A stretch of 64,000 nt of DNA, taken from contig DASZRT010000064.1 in the NCBI GenBank assembly GCA_035549075.1, forward strand, positions 54,329-118,328, given 5' to 3'. The notes beneath the pieces are model-generated. The model was not told the origin of the DNA and did no database searches. It was given only the letters and a program-made list of their open reading frames with translations. Source of the stretch: DASZFV01 sp035549075 (GTDB taxonomy: Bacteria; Myxococcota_A; Polyangia; Fen-1088). Of the stretch, positions 41,612 to 51,150 are shown piece after piece (within the stretch, counting starts at the first letter, position 1; each line of letters begins with the position of its first letter). A program made the translations under genes and the position numbers.

Positions 41612-44600
41612 GAATGAGCCTCCACGAGCACGGCGCCCTCGGGCTCGTCACCCTCGGGCGCCGCGCGGCGCGCGAAGAAGAGGAACATCACGGGGACGAG
41701 GAAGAGCGACAGGATCGTCGACGAGGAGAGCCCCCCGACGACGGCGAGCGCGAGCGGCTGGTTGGCCTCCGAGCCGCGCTCGAGCCCGAGGGCCGTCGGG
41801 ATCAGGCCGATCACCGTCGCCAGGCTCGTCATCGCGATGGGGACGAAGCGCGAGCGCGCGGCGGCGATGATCGCATCCTTCACCTCGGCGCCCTCGTTGA
41901 GGCGTCGGTTGGCGTCGTCGACCAACAGGATGCCGTTCGACACGGCGATGCCGATGACCATCAAGATGCCCATGAGCGCCGTGATCGAGAACCCCTGACC
42001 GGCCGCCATGAGCGCCAGAACGATTCCCACGAGTGAGACGGGGATCGTGAAGAGCATCACGAACGGTAGACGCAACGACTTGAACTGCGACGCCATGATC
42101 ATGAACACGACCATCACGGCGAGACCGAGCGCGAGGCCGAGGCCCGAGAAGGTCGTGCGCATGAGCTGCACCTGGCCGACGAAGTCGAACGCGATGTGGC
42201 GCGTGCTCGGATCGGCACGGAGCGCCCTTTCGAGATCGGAGGCCACGCTGCCTATGTCGCGTCCCTCGGTCTGCATGAGCACGTGCGCCGCGCGTTGCAG
42301 TTGGTTGCGCTCGACGGCGATGGGGCCGAGCGACCTGCGGATCTGTCCATAAGCGCCGAGCGGGACAGACTGGCCGGTCGGGCTGACCCTCACGGGAAGC
42401 TGCGACAGCGCCTGCGTGTCCCCCACGCGCCGACCGTCGTACGAAGTCACGACGTAGTACGACTGGCCGTTCTTCGAATCGATCCAGACACTCGGCGTGT
42501 TGATGTTCCCGAGCGTCGCCTCGAGCGTCGTCTGGGCCGCGCTCCGTAGCGACACGCCGACGAGCCCCGCCTTTTGCCGGTCGGTCTCGACGCGGATCTC
42601 GGGGTAGTCGATCTGAAGCGACGACCGGACGTCACGAACCCCTGGAACGGTGCGTGCGACCTCCGCGACGGCCTTGGCGTAGGCGTCGAGCTCCTCGAGC
42701 TTCTCGCCTCGGACCTCGATGACGATGGGCGCGGTGTAGCCGTTTGCGAAGACGCTCGCGACGAGACCTCCCGGGTACTGCAGGGTTTCGACGCCGGGGA
42801 ACTCGCGGGTGAGGATCTGCCGCGCCCGAGCCGCCATCTCCGCTTGCGACAGCGAGCGCTCTTCCGGGTCGGAAAAGGCGAGGCGCAGGAATCCGGTGTG
42901 CGGTCCGACGTTGGGGCTCACGATCGCGCTGCGGGCGTTCTGGGGCGTGCCGAGGTTCGCGATCACCATCTCGACGCTTTTCGAAGGGAGCTCGCGCGAG
43001 AGGGTTCGTCCCATGGCGTCGAGTTGGACGGCGGCTTGATCGAGCGCGATGCCGGGGGCGAAGCGCACGTAGATCATGTCCATCCCTTCGTCGATCTCCG
43101 GGAAGAACGTGCTCGGCAAGTGACCCGCCGACCAGCCGCTCGCGACGACGAGCACGATCGACGCGGTCACCACCAGCCATCGGAACGGCAGGACTCGCCT
43201 CAGAGTCCTCGCGTACGCGTCGGCGACACGATCGATGATCGCCTCCACCCGCTTGCCGAGCCCGCGATGTTCGACGTGGCCCAGGAAGTACCGGCAAGCC
43301 ACGGGCGTCACGGCCATGCTGACGAAGTACGACGCGATCATGGCGACGGCGACCGTCAGAGCGAGCGGCGCGAAGAGCTTCTTGGCGAGCCCCGCGAGCA
43401 AGAGCACGGGCAGCAGGACGGCCATCGTCGTCAGCGTCGACGCCAACACGGGCAGCGCGACCGCCGTCGTACCGCGAAGCGCGGCCTCACGTGTCGCGAG
43501 ACCCATGCGCTGGTGCCGGTGGATCGACTCCAGCACGACGACCGCATCGTCGACGAGTCGACCCATGGCGAGCGTCAGCCCGCCGAGCGTGAAGGCGTTC
43601 AGCGTTTGCCCGGCCGCGTAGAGCACGAGCAGCGTGATCGCGAACGACAGCGGGATCGCGATCGACACGATGAGCGTCCCGCGCACGCTTTGTAGAAAGA
43701 TCAGAATGACGACGCCGATGAGGACGAGCGCCTGCACGATCTCCTTCTTGAGTCCGTGGTACGTCGTCCGGACGAAGGTCGACTGATCGAAGTACGCCTT
43801 CACCTCCATCCCGGGCGGAAGGTCATGGAGCGCGCCCACGACCTTCTTGACCGCATCGACGATCTGGATCGTGTTGCCTCCCGGTATGCGGAGGACGTTA
43901 AGATACACGGCGTCGTGCCCATTCACGGCCACGGACTGCGTCGGCGGCGTGCCGCCGTCGACGACGGTCGCGACGTCACGGATGAAGACGGCGGGCCCGG
44001 GCGCGCTGGCCTTCACGCGCACCGCCGCCAGAGCGCCGCGATGGATCCCGGTGCGATACCCCATTCGGCCGGGCGATCCCTTGACCGGGGCCTCGCCCAG
44101 CGTCTCGACGTCGGTGGGAATCGCGTTGGTGTAGACGTTCGCGTCGAACTTGGGCGCGATGAACTCGCCTGACGGCAAGAGCGCATTCGACTTGGCGACG
44201 GCATCGGCGACGTCCGCCGCCGTTACGCCGCGGGCCTGCGCGCGCGCCGGATCGACGACGACGTTGATTTGGCGCATGCGGCCGCCGTCGGGAGCGGCGC
44301 TCGCGACGCCCGGGATGCCCTCGAGCAGCGGCTCGATGTTGTTGAAGGCGTAGTCGTAAAGCTGCGGGCCCGTGTACCCGACGCCGGAGACCACCACCTG
44401 GATCACGGGGGCGTTCGACGGGTCGTACTGGAGGACGAAGGGTGGCAGGACACCCAACGACTTCGGGACCGCCGCCATCGCGAACGCCGCTTGCTGCTGA
44501 ACGAGCGTCTGCGCGCCGTTCAGATCGGTGCCCCACTTCAGCCAGACGTAAATGATGCTGAGGCTGTTGCGGGAGACGCTCTCGACGTGGTCGACCCCCG

Positions 44601-44817
44601 GCGTGGCGCTGACGTACTTTTCGAGACGCCAAGTGATGGTCTTCTCGACGTCCTTCGGGCCGAGCCCGGGCGCGAGCGTCCCGATGACCAGGACCGGCGG
44701 CGTCAATTCGGGGAAGGTGTCGACGCTCATTCGAGGCGTCACGACGGCCGCGAACACGACGACGCCGATGCACAGCATGAGGACCGCGATCGGGTTCCTC
44801 AGCGACAATGAAGTCAT
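41608..44817 (-). CDS. RND efflux transporter (first of a tandem pair)
   Basis: 1069 residues from ATG 44817, which overlaps the fusion-protein stop (ATGA). It has the same features as the downstream pump: VDDAVVVLES Asp pair, VPKSLGVLPPFVLQYDPSNAP, and 12 helices. It is about 24 residues longer, mainly through an insertion in the first periplasmic loop near residue 240 (GSPGRMGYRTGIHRGALAAVRV), which could alter substrate or partner contacts. The substrate is not evident. Confidence 0.92.
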   Translation of the reverse strand: MTSLSLRNPIAVLMLCIGVVVFAAVVTPRMSVDTFPELTPPVLVIGTLAPGLGPKDVEKTITWRLEKYVSATPGVDHVESVSRNSLSIIYVWLKWGTDLNGAQTLVQQQAAFAMAAVPKSLGVLPPFVLQYDPSNAPVIQVVVSGVGYTGPQLYDYAFNNIEPLLEGIPGVASAAPDGGRMRQINVVVDPARAQARGVTAADVADAVAKSNALLPSGEFIAPKFDANVYTNAIPTDVETLGEAPVKGSPGRMGYRTGIHRGALAAVRVKASAPGPAVFIRDVATVVDGGTPPTQSVAVNGHDAVYLNVLRIPGGNTIQIVDAVKKVVGALHDLPPGMEVKAYFDQSTFVRTTYHGLKKEIVQALVLIGVVILIFLQSVRGTLIVSIAIPLSFAITLLVLYAAGQTLNAFTLGGLTLAMGRLVDDAVVVLESIHRHQRMGLATREAALRGTTAVALPVLASTLTTMAVLLPVLLLAGLAKKLFAPLALTVAVAMIASYFVSMAVTPVACRYFLGHVEHRGLGKRVEAIIDRVADAYARTLRRVLPFRWLVVTASIVLVVASGWSAGHLPSTFFPEIDEGMDMIYVRFAPGIALDQAAVQLDAMGRTLSRELPSKSVEMVIANLGTPQNARSAIVSPNVGPHTGFLRLAFSDPEERSLSQAEMAARARQILTREFPGVETLQYPGGLVASVFANGYTAPIVIEVRGEKLEELDAYAKAVAEVARTVPGVRDVRSSLQIDYPEIRVETDRQKAGLVGVSLRSAAQTTLEATLGNINTPSVWIDSKNGQSYYVVTSYDGRRVGDTQALSQLPVRVSPTGQSVPLGAYGQIRRSLGPIAVERNQLQRAAHVLMQTEGRDIGSVASDLERALRADPSTRHIAFDFVGQVQLMRTTFSGLGLALGLAVMVVFMIMASQFKSLRLPFVMLFTIPVSLVGIVLALMAAGQGFSITALMGILMVIGIAVSNGILLVDDANRRLNEGAEVKDAIIAAARSRFVPIAMTSLATVIGLIPTALGLERGSEANQPLALAVVGGLSSSTILSLFLVPVMFLFFARRAAPEGDEPEGAVLVEAHS

Positions 44818-46040
44818 CGCGCCTCTCGGGCGATCCGCGCGGAGCCTCTCGCTCCACCGCCACCGCCCGACGTCGCAGCAGGGGTATCTCGTCCGTCGGC
44901 GTCGGCGACGGTCTTGGCCTCGACGCGATCTCCGTCCTCGAGCAGCGCTCGTCCTTCGGTGACGACGCCGGTCTCGGCGGGAAGCGTCGGGTCGACGAAG
45001 AGTGAGCCGCCCGCTTCGCCAAGGACGGAGACCGTGCGGGCATGAGCGACGCCGCCGTCGACGACGAACACGTTGGCTCTCGTGCCGCGGACCGACGCCG
45101 CGTACAGCGGGACCTCCGTCGCTGGCTGCGGCGTCCCGACTTCGATGTGGACCTCGCCCGTCGTGCCGACCGGGATCGATCGCGTCGGATCGGGAATGTC
45201 GATCTCGAAGTGCACGGTGCGCGTCGCCGGATCGGCGGAGGGCGCACGACGTGTGATGCTCGCGGTGACGTCTCGATTCGTCGCGTAGATGTGCACCTTC
45301 ACGGCCGTTCCCGGAGGAATGAGGTCGAAGTCGATCTCCGGTGCGTCGGCCGTCATGCGAACGGTGGCGCGGTCCACGACGGTGACGATCGCCGAGCCCG
45401 GACGCGCGAACCCGCCTGGATCGATCACGCGCGTCGCAACTTCGCCGTTGAAAGGCGCGCGCAGGATGCAGTCGCTCACTTGCAGCGCGCTGCGGGTGAG
45501 GTTCGCGCGCTCGGCCTCGAGCTGAGCCTCTTCCGAAGCGCTCTGCGACTCCTTTTGCTCCGCCTCGTTGGGTGACACGAAGCCGCCGTCGAGCAACCCT
45601 TTCGTGCGAGACGCCTCGTGCGCGACGGCTTGCTGGTGCGTGTCGATCGCGCGCGCGCGCGCCGAGATCGCCTTCACCGAAGCGCTCGCGTCGCGGCAGT
45701 CGAGCGTCGCCAGCACCTCGCCTCGCTTCACCACCGCGCCCGGCCGCACGAGGACCGTGTCGACGTAGGCCGAGACCAACTGAGGGCCCACGTTCGCTTG
45801 CACCCAAGGTTGAAGCGATCCGACATAAACGCGCGACGGCCGGTACATCGCTCTTTTGGCGTGTATGACGGTGACCGGTTTGGGCCGCGAGGCCAAAGAG
45901 ATCTTGTTCGTGCGCTCATCGGCGCGCCACACCATGAACCCACCCAGGACCAAGATCGCCATGACGCCACCGCCGATCGCGTAGGGCAACCTCGAACGAG
46001 GAGAACCGTTGGTCGAGCCCTGCATGTCTTCGTGGGTCAT
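44814..46040 (-). CDS. RND membrane-fusion (periplasmic adaptor) protein
   Basis: 408 residues. One N-terminal membrane helix (about 20-36, IGGGVMAILVLGGFMVW) anchors the protein. Lipoyl/hairpin/beta-barrel organisation follows: VGSLQPWVQANVGPQLVSAYVDTV, VVKRGEVLATLDC, LRAPFNGEVATRVIDPGGFARPG, GTTGEVHIEV. It bridges the RND pumps and the outer-membrane channel encoded just upstream. Order in operon: channel, adaptor, pump 1, pump 2. Confidence 0.92.
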   Translation of the reverse strand: MTHEDMQGSTNGSPRSRLPYAIGGGVMAILVLGGFMVWRADERTNKISLASRPKPVTVIHAKRAMYRPSRVYVGSLQPWVQANVGPQLVSAYVDTVLVRPGAVVKRGEVLATLDCRDASASVKAISARARAIDTHQQAVAHEASRTKGLLDGGFVSPNEAEQKESQSASEEAQLEAERANLTRSALQVSDCILRAPFNGEVATRVIDPGGFARPGSAIVTVVDRATVRMTADAPEIDFDLIPPGTAVKVHIYATNRDVTASITRRAPSADPATRTVHFEIDIPDPTRSIPVGTTGEVHIEVGTPQPATEVPLYAASVRGTRANVFVVDGGVAHARTVSVLGEAGGSLFVDPTLPAETGVVTEGRALLEDGDRVEAKTVADADGRDTPAATSGGGGGARGSARIAREAR

Positions 46041-46073
46041 ATCTGCTCCGAGTGCGTGGGTATGGGATTGTCT

Positions 46074-47513
46074 TCAAGGACTCTCGGCGATCGCGCGACC
46101 GAACGATGCGCGGGCTCGCGCGAGGTCGAACACGCCCAGCGCGAGTTGGATCTCGGCGTCCGTCCGCAGCGCCTCCGCGTCAGCCAACTCGACGCTCGTG
46201 CCGAGGCCGGCCTTGAACCTCGCGTCCGCCTGTCCGTAGTTCGCGCGGGCAGCGTCGAGCGCGTGCTGGAGGGCGGGCACGCTTTGCCGCGCGACCACGA
46301 CCCGATCGTATGTCTGTTGCACAGCCTCGCGCAGCCGTTGCTTCGTCAAGTCGGCTTCCGACCGGAGGACCCGCTCGGCGGTCGCGGAGACCTTCTGACG
46401 GGCGACGACGGTCGGGTCGTAGAGCGGCCAAGAAAGAACGAGGCCGGCGTCCCAGTTGGGGACCGTCGGCAAGTATCCGTCTCCCTCGGGGATCGGGCCG
46501 CCGCTCGACGGCGTCGCACCACCGGCCCGGCCCGTGAGCGTCGCCGAGAGCTGCAAGTCGGGGCGAGACAGCGCTCCCAACGCCCGCGTTTGCTCTTCCT
46601 GCCCCCTGAGCGCCGCGATGGCCGCCGCCAACGCCGGATCCCGCTTCTCTGCGCGGCTCAGCGCCTCGGGGAGAGCCGGAAGCTCAGCCGCCGTCACGGG
46701 CGCGTCCGCGGTGTCGAGAATGAGGTCGGGGCTTCCGACGGCGGCCGCCAACACCGCCTGCGCCGAAACCAACCCACCGACGGCGCGAATTCGGCCCGTG
46801 TCGAAGCGGGTCAAGTCCGCTTCGGCGCGCGTGAGATCGATCGGGGACCGCAAGCCCGATCGGACACCCGCGGAGGCGAAGTCCCGATGAACGATCGCGC
46901 GTTGATAAGCCTCCTCCGAAGCCTGTAACACCGCCTTCGCCGCGTTGACGGCGAAGAACGCTTCCTCGACCCCGAGCTCGATGTCGAGCAACGTCGCGTC
47001 GGAGCTTCTTTGCGCGACGACGACCTGCGCGTCGGCGGCGGCGGACTCGGCGGCGATGCGGCCGAAGTCGAAGACCTCCTGGTTGACGCCGGCACCGACG
47101 AGCGTCGACGCGAAGGGCTTCCAACCCGCGGTCTTCGAATCCCGCGACGCCGTGCCTCCGATGCGCGGGATGTCGAGGGCGGACGTCCCGAGGTACGACG
47201 TCGTCGTGTTGTTGGCCGTTCCCTCGAGCAACTGAGCCGTCACGCCGGCTTGGGGATACCACTGCGAACGGGGGACCTCGGCGGCGGCTCGCCGCTCCTC
47301 GATCCGAGCGATGGCCGCGCGAACAGCCGGCTGATGAACGCGCGCGTAGGCGAGAGCCTCGGACAACGTGAGGCGCTTCGCGTTCGAGCTCACGTTGGGC
47401 GGCGCCACGTCGTCGGAAGACGGAGTGGGCGTCGCCCTCGCCACGAGAGAAAGCAATGACGTGCCGAAGACCGCCGCGAGAATCCACGACCCATGAGTCG
47501 AACGCGAAATCAC
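46074..47513 (-). CDS. TolC-family outer-membrane efflux channel
   Basis: 479 residues from GTG 47513, which yields a signal peptide (about 1-27, SWILAAVFGTSLLSLVARA). A TTG at 47570 is the farthest upstream start, but it lies upstream of the predicted sigma-54 promoter. Two long TolC-type helical repeats are visible (LTLSEALAYARVHQPAVRAAIARIE; ALPEALSRAEKRDPALAAAIAAL) plus the AEADLTRF and LADAEAL segments. It heads the efflux operon. The promoter prediction leaves almost no leader, so the true start or the promoter needs care. Confidence 0.85.
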   Translation of the reverse strand: MISRSTHGSWILAAVFGTSLLSLVARATPTPSSDDVAPPNVSSNAKRLTLSEALAYARVHQPAVRAAIARIEERRAAAEVPRSQWYPQAGVTAQLLEGTANNTTTSYLGTSALDIPRIGGTASRDSKTAGWKPFASTLVGAGVNQEVFDFGRIAAESAAADAQVVVAQRSSDATLLDIELGVEEAFFAVNAAKAVLQASEEAYQRAIVHRDFASAGVRSGLRSPIDLTRAEADLTRFDTGRIRAVGGLVSAQAVLAAAVGSPDLILDTADAPVTAAELPALPEALSRAEKRDPALAAAIAALRGQEEQTRALGALSRPDLQLSATLTGRAGGATPSSGGPIPEGDGYLPTVPNWDAGLVLSWPLYDPTVVARQKVSATAERVLRSEADLTKQRLREAVQQTYDRVVVARQSVPALQHALDAARANYGQADARFKAGLGTSVELADAEALRTDAEIQLALGVFDLARARASFGRAIAESP

Positions 47514-47526
47514 GCGTGGCAGCGAG

Positions 47527-47541
47527 GCAACCGCCGTGCCA
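47527..47541 (-). promoter_or_regulatory. sigma-54 (-24/-12) promoter of the RND operon
   Basis: On the minus strand TGGCACG (47541-47535), four bases, then TTGC (47530-47527): a full match to the sigma-54 consensus with correct spacing. The start point would be near 47515, two bases before the proposed GTG. It sits opposite a divergently encoded NtrC-type regulator and downstream of a large inverted repeat at enhancer distance. Confidence 0.75.
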
Positions 47542-47588
47542 GTGCGCCGACAGCCCAAAACAAGCCCCAACGGAACGATCGCGGTCCC

Positions 47589-47636
47589 CGCGATCCGGAG
47601 ATTTTCCCAGGGGCTCGGGAAAATCTCCGGATCGCG
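47589..47636. promoter_or_regulatory. 20-bp-arm inverted repeat, likely enhancer site of the sigma-54 regulator
   Basis: Arms 47589-47608 and 47617-47636 are perfectly complementary (20 of 20) around the loop AGGGGCTC. The centre lies about 97 bases upstream of the predicted sigma-54 start point (47515), the distance usual for NtrC-type upstream activating sequences. Each arm contains GGAGATTTTCCC or its complement. A smaller 7-bp inverted repeat lies at 47647-47677, closer to the kinase gene. Confidence 0.6.
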
Positions 47637-47722
47637 ATCGAAGGTGCGAGGCCACGGCCCCGGGTTTTCCGGCCTCGATGAGGAAGCCTCAATGGTCCGC
47701 TCTTTGCTGAACAGGCCAACCC

Positions 47723-49120
47723 ATGGAAGCCGCGCTGCAAGATCGGCTGCGACAGGTGATGCCTGGCACCCGCTCGCCGAATCGACGCGCGAGCCTTCGC
47801 CACCACGTTCTCTCGATCGCCGTGATCGCCGCCGTCACCGCCGTCGCAGGACTCGCGTACTGGGACGAGGTGCGTGATTCGAAGGCCGCTCTCGAAGACA
47901 TCGCGAGGGAGCAGGTGAGCGTGGCAACGAGCGTCGCGGCGGCGCTCGCCACGACCTGGCGCTCGATCGACGAGCGCGCCGTCCTGGAAAATTTCCGGGG
48001 CGTCGAACGGGACGGAGCTTTGAGGCTATTCCTCGCGCGCCCAGGCGCCGAAGCGTTGGTCGGAACCTCCGATCATTCGGTCAGCATCGACTCCGTGCTC
48101 GCAGCGATCTCGTCCGGCGCGGATTCGGCTCGGGTGAGCCGAGACGACGCCCTCAGGCTCGGGTTGCCGCGCCGGACGGCGCTCGTCGGTCTTGCCGACG
48201 TGCCCGCGGGGACGCTCGGCGGCTGGAAGGTCGTCGCGGCAGGCTCGGCTTGGCGCGAGCGGGATCGAGAGCGCTGGGGATACTGGCGGCTCATCCTCAG
48301 TGTCCTCACCGCCGGGGGGCTGGTTCTGCTGTTCGGGGGGCTCGCCCTTCGCACCCAACGGAAAGAGCTCATTCTCGAACGAGAGCTGGTGCTCTCCGAG
48401 AGTCGGCAAGAACAAGACGAGCGCCTGGAACGCGCCAATCGCCTCGCCGCGCTCGGGACGCTCGCGATGGGCGTCGCGCACGAGATCTCGACGCCGCTCG
48501 CGGTGATCGCGGCGCGCGCCGAGCAGCTGTTGCCCCGGCTCGATGCCGACGAACGCAGCGGCATGGCAGCGCGGGCCATCCTCGACCAAACGCAGAGGAT
48601 CAACGAGGTCATCCGCGGCCTCCTCGGGCTCGCCCGCGGCGACTGGCGCTCGCCCGAGCGAGTCTCGCCCGCGGAGGTCGCGCGCACGGCGGCGGCCCTC
48701 GTCCAGCACCGCTTCGCAAAGGCAGCCGTCGAGCTCGCGTCCGACGTGAACCCCGACTTGCCCTCGATTCACGGAGATCCTCGTCTGCTCGAGAACGCCC
48801 TCGTCAATCTCCTCCTCAACGCCTGCGACGCGTGTCCCAAGGGCGGCCACGTCCGACTCGAGGTCATGGCCACCTCGTCTGTCGTTCGCTTTCGCATCGT
48901 CGACGACGGCAGCGGCATCTCGGCGAACGACGTCGCCAAGGTTCTCGAGCCGCTTTTCACGACCAAGGCCAGCGGCTCCGGAACGGGTCTAGGTCTCGCC
49001 ATCGCGAACGAGATCGTCAAGAGTCACCTCGGGACCCTCACGCTCCAGCCCGTGTTTCCGAAAGGGACGAGAGCGGAGATCGAGATCCCGCTCGCCGATG
49101 CCAAGGACTCCGCGGCATGA
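47723..49120 (+). CDS. membrane sensor histidine kinase for the RND operon
   Basis: 465 residues. Helices at about 28-46 and 190-210 flank a periplasmic sensor domain of about 140 residues. HisKA box LAALGTLAMGVAHEISTPLAVIAARAEQ; ATPase with NLLLNACDACP, DDGSGISANDVAKVLEPLFTTK and GTGLGLAIANEIV. ZraS/NtrB-like. Its stop overlaps the start of the NtrC-type regulator. Divergent from the tolC-MFP-RND-RND operon, so it probably senses the exported compound or its damage. Confidence 0.92.
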   Translation: MEAALQDRLRQVMPGTRSPNRRASLRHHVLSIAVIAAVTAVAGLAYWDEVRDSKAALEDIAREQVSVATSVAAALATTWRSIDERAVLENFRGVERDGALRLFLARPGAEALVGTSDHSVSIDSVLAAISSGADSARVSRDDALRLGLPRRTALVGLADVPAGTLGGWKVVAAGSAWRERDRERWGYWRLILSVLTAGGLVLLFGGLALRTQRKELILERELVLSESRQEQDERLERANRLAALGTLAMGVAHEISTPLAVIAARAEQLLPRLDADERSGMAARAILDQTQRINEVIRGLLGLARGDWRSPERVSPAEVARTAAALVQHRFAKAAVELASDVNPDLPSIHGDPRLLENALVNLLLNACDACPKGGHVRLEVMATSSVVRFRIVDDGSGISANDVAKVLEPLFTTKASGSGTGLGLAIANEIVKSHLGTLTLQPVFPKGTRAEIEIPLADAKDSAA

Positions 49121-50511
49121 GCTCGGCGAGCGCCCGCGTGCTGGTCGTCGACGACAACCGCGAGATGGCGACGACCATCGCCGACTCGCTCGTCGACCGC
49201 GGGTACGACGCCGTCGCCGCGGTCGGCGGCCGCGACGCCATCGCGCGGCTCGAAGGCGAGCCGTTCGACGCCGTCGTCACCGACCTCCGGATGCCGAGCA
49301 TCGACGGCCTCGCGGTGCTGGGCGCGTCCCGTCGACTCGATCCTGATCGCCCGGTCATCGTCATGACGGCGTTCAGCGCCATAGACACCGCGATCGAATC
49401 GATCCGGCAGGGCGCCTATCACTACCTGACGAAGCCCTTCAAGACGGAGGAGCTCGGGATCTTCCTCAAGCGCGCGCTCGACGAGAACCGCTTGCGCCGC
49501 GAGGCGACCTCGCTCCGCACGACGCTCAAGCAGCGCTTCTCCGCCGCGAACATCATCGGCGGGAGCGCGGCGATGCGTGCGGTCATCGCCGTCATCGAGC
49601 GCGTCGCGGACGCCAACGTCCCCGTCCTCATCAGCGGGGACACGGGCTCCGGCAAGGGCGTCGTCGCGCGCGCTCTCCACGCCGAGAGCGTTCGGCGGGC
49701 TGGAACGTTCGTCCCGCTCAACTGCGCGGCGCTGCCGGAGTCGCTCCTCGAAACGGAGCTCTTCGGGCACGTCCGAGGCGCATTCTCGGGCGCGACCTCG
49801 GATCGCGCCGGCCTCTTCGTCGAGGCCGACGGCGGGACGTTGTTCCTGGACGAGATCGGCGAGATGCCGCTCGGGCTTCAGGCCAAGCTCCTCCGCGCGC
49901 TCGAGACGAGCGCCGTGCGTCCCGTCGGGTCCAATCGAGAGAAGAGCATCGACGTCAGGATCGTGGCCGCCACGAACCGTGACCTTCGAGAAGCCGTCGC
50001 CGCCGGCTCGTTCCGAGAGGACTTGCTCTATCGCCTCGACGTCGTGTCGATCTCCGTGCCGGCGCTCCAGCACCGGCGGGAGGACATCCCCTCGCTCCTC
50101 GGTCACTTTCTCGGCGTCGCGCGAGAACGTCACCCGCAGTCTCCGGTTCGAACGTTCGATTCGGACGCCCTGGATGCGCTCGCGACCTACGCATGGCCGG
50201 GGAACGTGAGAGAGCTCGCTCATACCGTCGAGCGCGTCGTCCTCCTTGCCTCGGGGCCTGAAGTCCACCGAAGCGATCTGCCCGACGCGATCGGCAAGGG
50301 CGCGGGCCGCGCCGATGTCGCGTTCCGAGGCAACGTCATCCCCATACGCGACGTTCAGCGCCAGTACGCCGCGTGGGCGCTCGCTCAATTCGGCGGACAT
50401 CGCGGCCGCACCGCCCATCACCTCGGCGTCGATGGCAAGACGCTCGCCAAATGGCTCAGCGACAAACGGGGAGAGCCTTCCGACGCGCAGGACGACGATT
50501 CGACCGCGTGA
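49117..50511 (+). CDS. NtrC-family response regulator controlling the RND operon
   Basis: 464 residues, ATGA overlap with the kinase. Receiver Asp in FDAVVTDLRMPSIDG; AAA+ domain with Walker A GDTGSGKG, Walker B LFLDEIGEM and a GAFSGA loop (Thr to Ser in the sigma-54 contact). The C-terminal helix-turn-helix is weaker than usual: GGHRGRTAHHLGVDGKTLAKWLSDK. The perfect -24/-12 promoter and inverted repeat in the divergent intergenic region are its likely targets. Confidence 0.92.
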   Translation: MSSASARVLVVDDNREMATTIADSLVDRGYDAVAAVGGRDAIARLEGEPFDAVVTDLRMPSIDGLAVLGASRRLDPDRPVIVMTAFSAIDTAIESIRQGAYHYLTKPFKTEELGIFLKRALDENRLRREATSLRTTLKQRFSAANIIGGSAAMRAVIAVIERVADANVPVLISGDTGSGKGVVARALHAESVRRAGTFVPLNCAALPESLLETELFGHVRGAFSGATSDRAGLFVEADGGTLFLDEIGEMPLGLQAKLLRALETSAVRPVGSNREKSIDVRIVAATNRDLREAVAAGSFREDLLYRLDVVSISVPALQHRREDIPSLLGHFLGVARERHPQSPVRTFDSDALDALATYAWPGNVRELAHTVERVVLLASGPEVHRSDLPDAIGKGAGRADVAFRGNVIPIRDVQRQYAAWALAQFGGHRGRTAHHLGVDGKTLAKWLSDKRGEPSDAQDDDSTA

Positions 50512-50523
50512 GACGCGTCGGGC

Positions 50524-50970
50524 TCAGCCGACCGAGATCGACGATCGGGCGCCATCGGTCGACTCCGCACCATCGCTCTCGATCGACAACTCGACGGCAG
50601 GCGGGTGGACGAGCGTGCCGTAGGCCGGACAGCTCTTGATCGCGCGCTCGATCCCTTCGACGTGGCGTTTCGCCAGACCAACCGGCACGTGGACGCTGAG
50701 GAGCAGTCGACCGATTCTTGGCGTCGGCACACGCTCTTTCTCCGCAGTGACGTCGACGGTGAGGCCTTCGGTCGAGAGCCCGCGACCAAAGAGGTAAGCG
50801 GAGGCAAAGTAGTGGACGCACGCGGCGACTGACACCGACATGACGTCCAGCGGCGACGGCCCCCGATCCTCGCCTCCCGGTGCGCTCGATGGTTGATCGA
50901 AGGTGAGCTCGTGCGAGCCGACCCGCGCGCGGCTTCCGATCTTCCCGAATGGTTCGATGACGACCTTCAT
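50524..50970 (-). CDS. OsmC-family protein (first copy)
   Basis: 148 residues. OsmC fold with the two redox cysteines in VAACVHYFASAY and SCPAYGTLVHPPAVELSI. GPSPLDVMSVSVAAC is the usual active-site approach. Family members reduce organic hydroperoxides with dithiols or act as uncharacterised thiol proteins. It is similar along its length to the OsmC at 56909. Convergent with the regulator gene, 12 bases apart; divergent from the AHSA1-like gene. Confidence 0.88.
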   Translation of the reverse strand: MKVVIEPFGKIGSRARVGSHELTFDQPSSAPGGEDRGPSPLDVMSVSVAACVHYFASAYLFGRGLSTEGLTVDVTAEKERVPTPRIGRLLLSVHVPVGLAKRHVEGIERAIKSCPAYGTLVHPPAVELSIESDGAESTDGARSSISVG

Positions 50971-51150
50971 GTCGACCCTCTCGCCGGTGAGAGCCGATGC
51001 CCGCGCAAAGGGTTCGCGACCGCGTTCAGCCGGCACGTCGGCCAGCCTCCGGGTCGCCACGCGCGCGGAGTGAGCTCGTAATTTCGGGGGCTTACAGATC
51101 GTTGTCCTGAGGTCCGCGGCTCGTTCGACGACCCCTCGAAAGGAGACACC

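Noticed and set aside
44818..45807. 330-residue upstream extension of the first RND frame
   Set aside because: The extension is Arg/Ser-rich shadow of the fusion-protein gene; the ATG at 44817 with an ATGA overlap gives the normal RND N-terminus.
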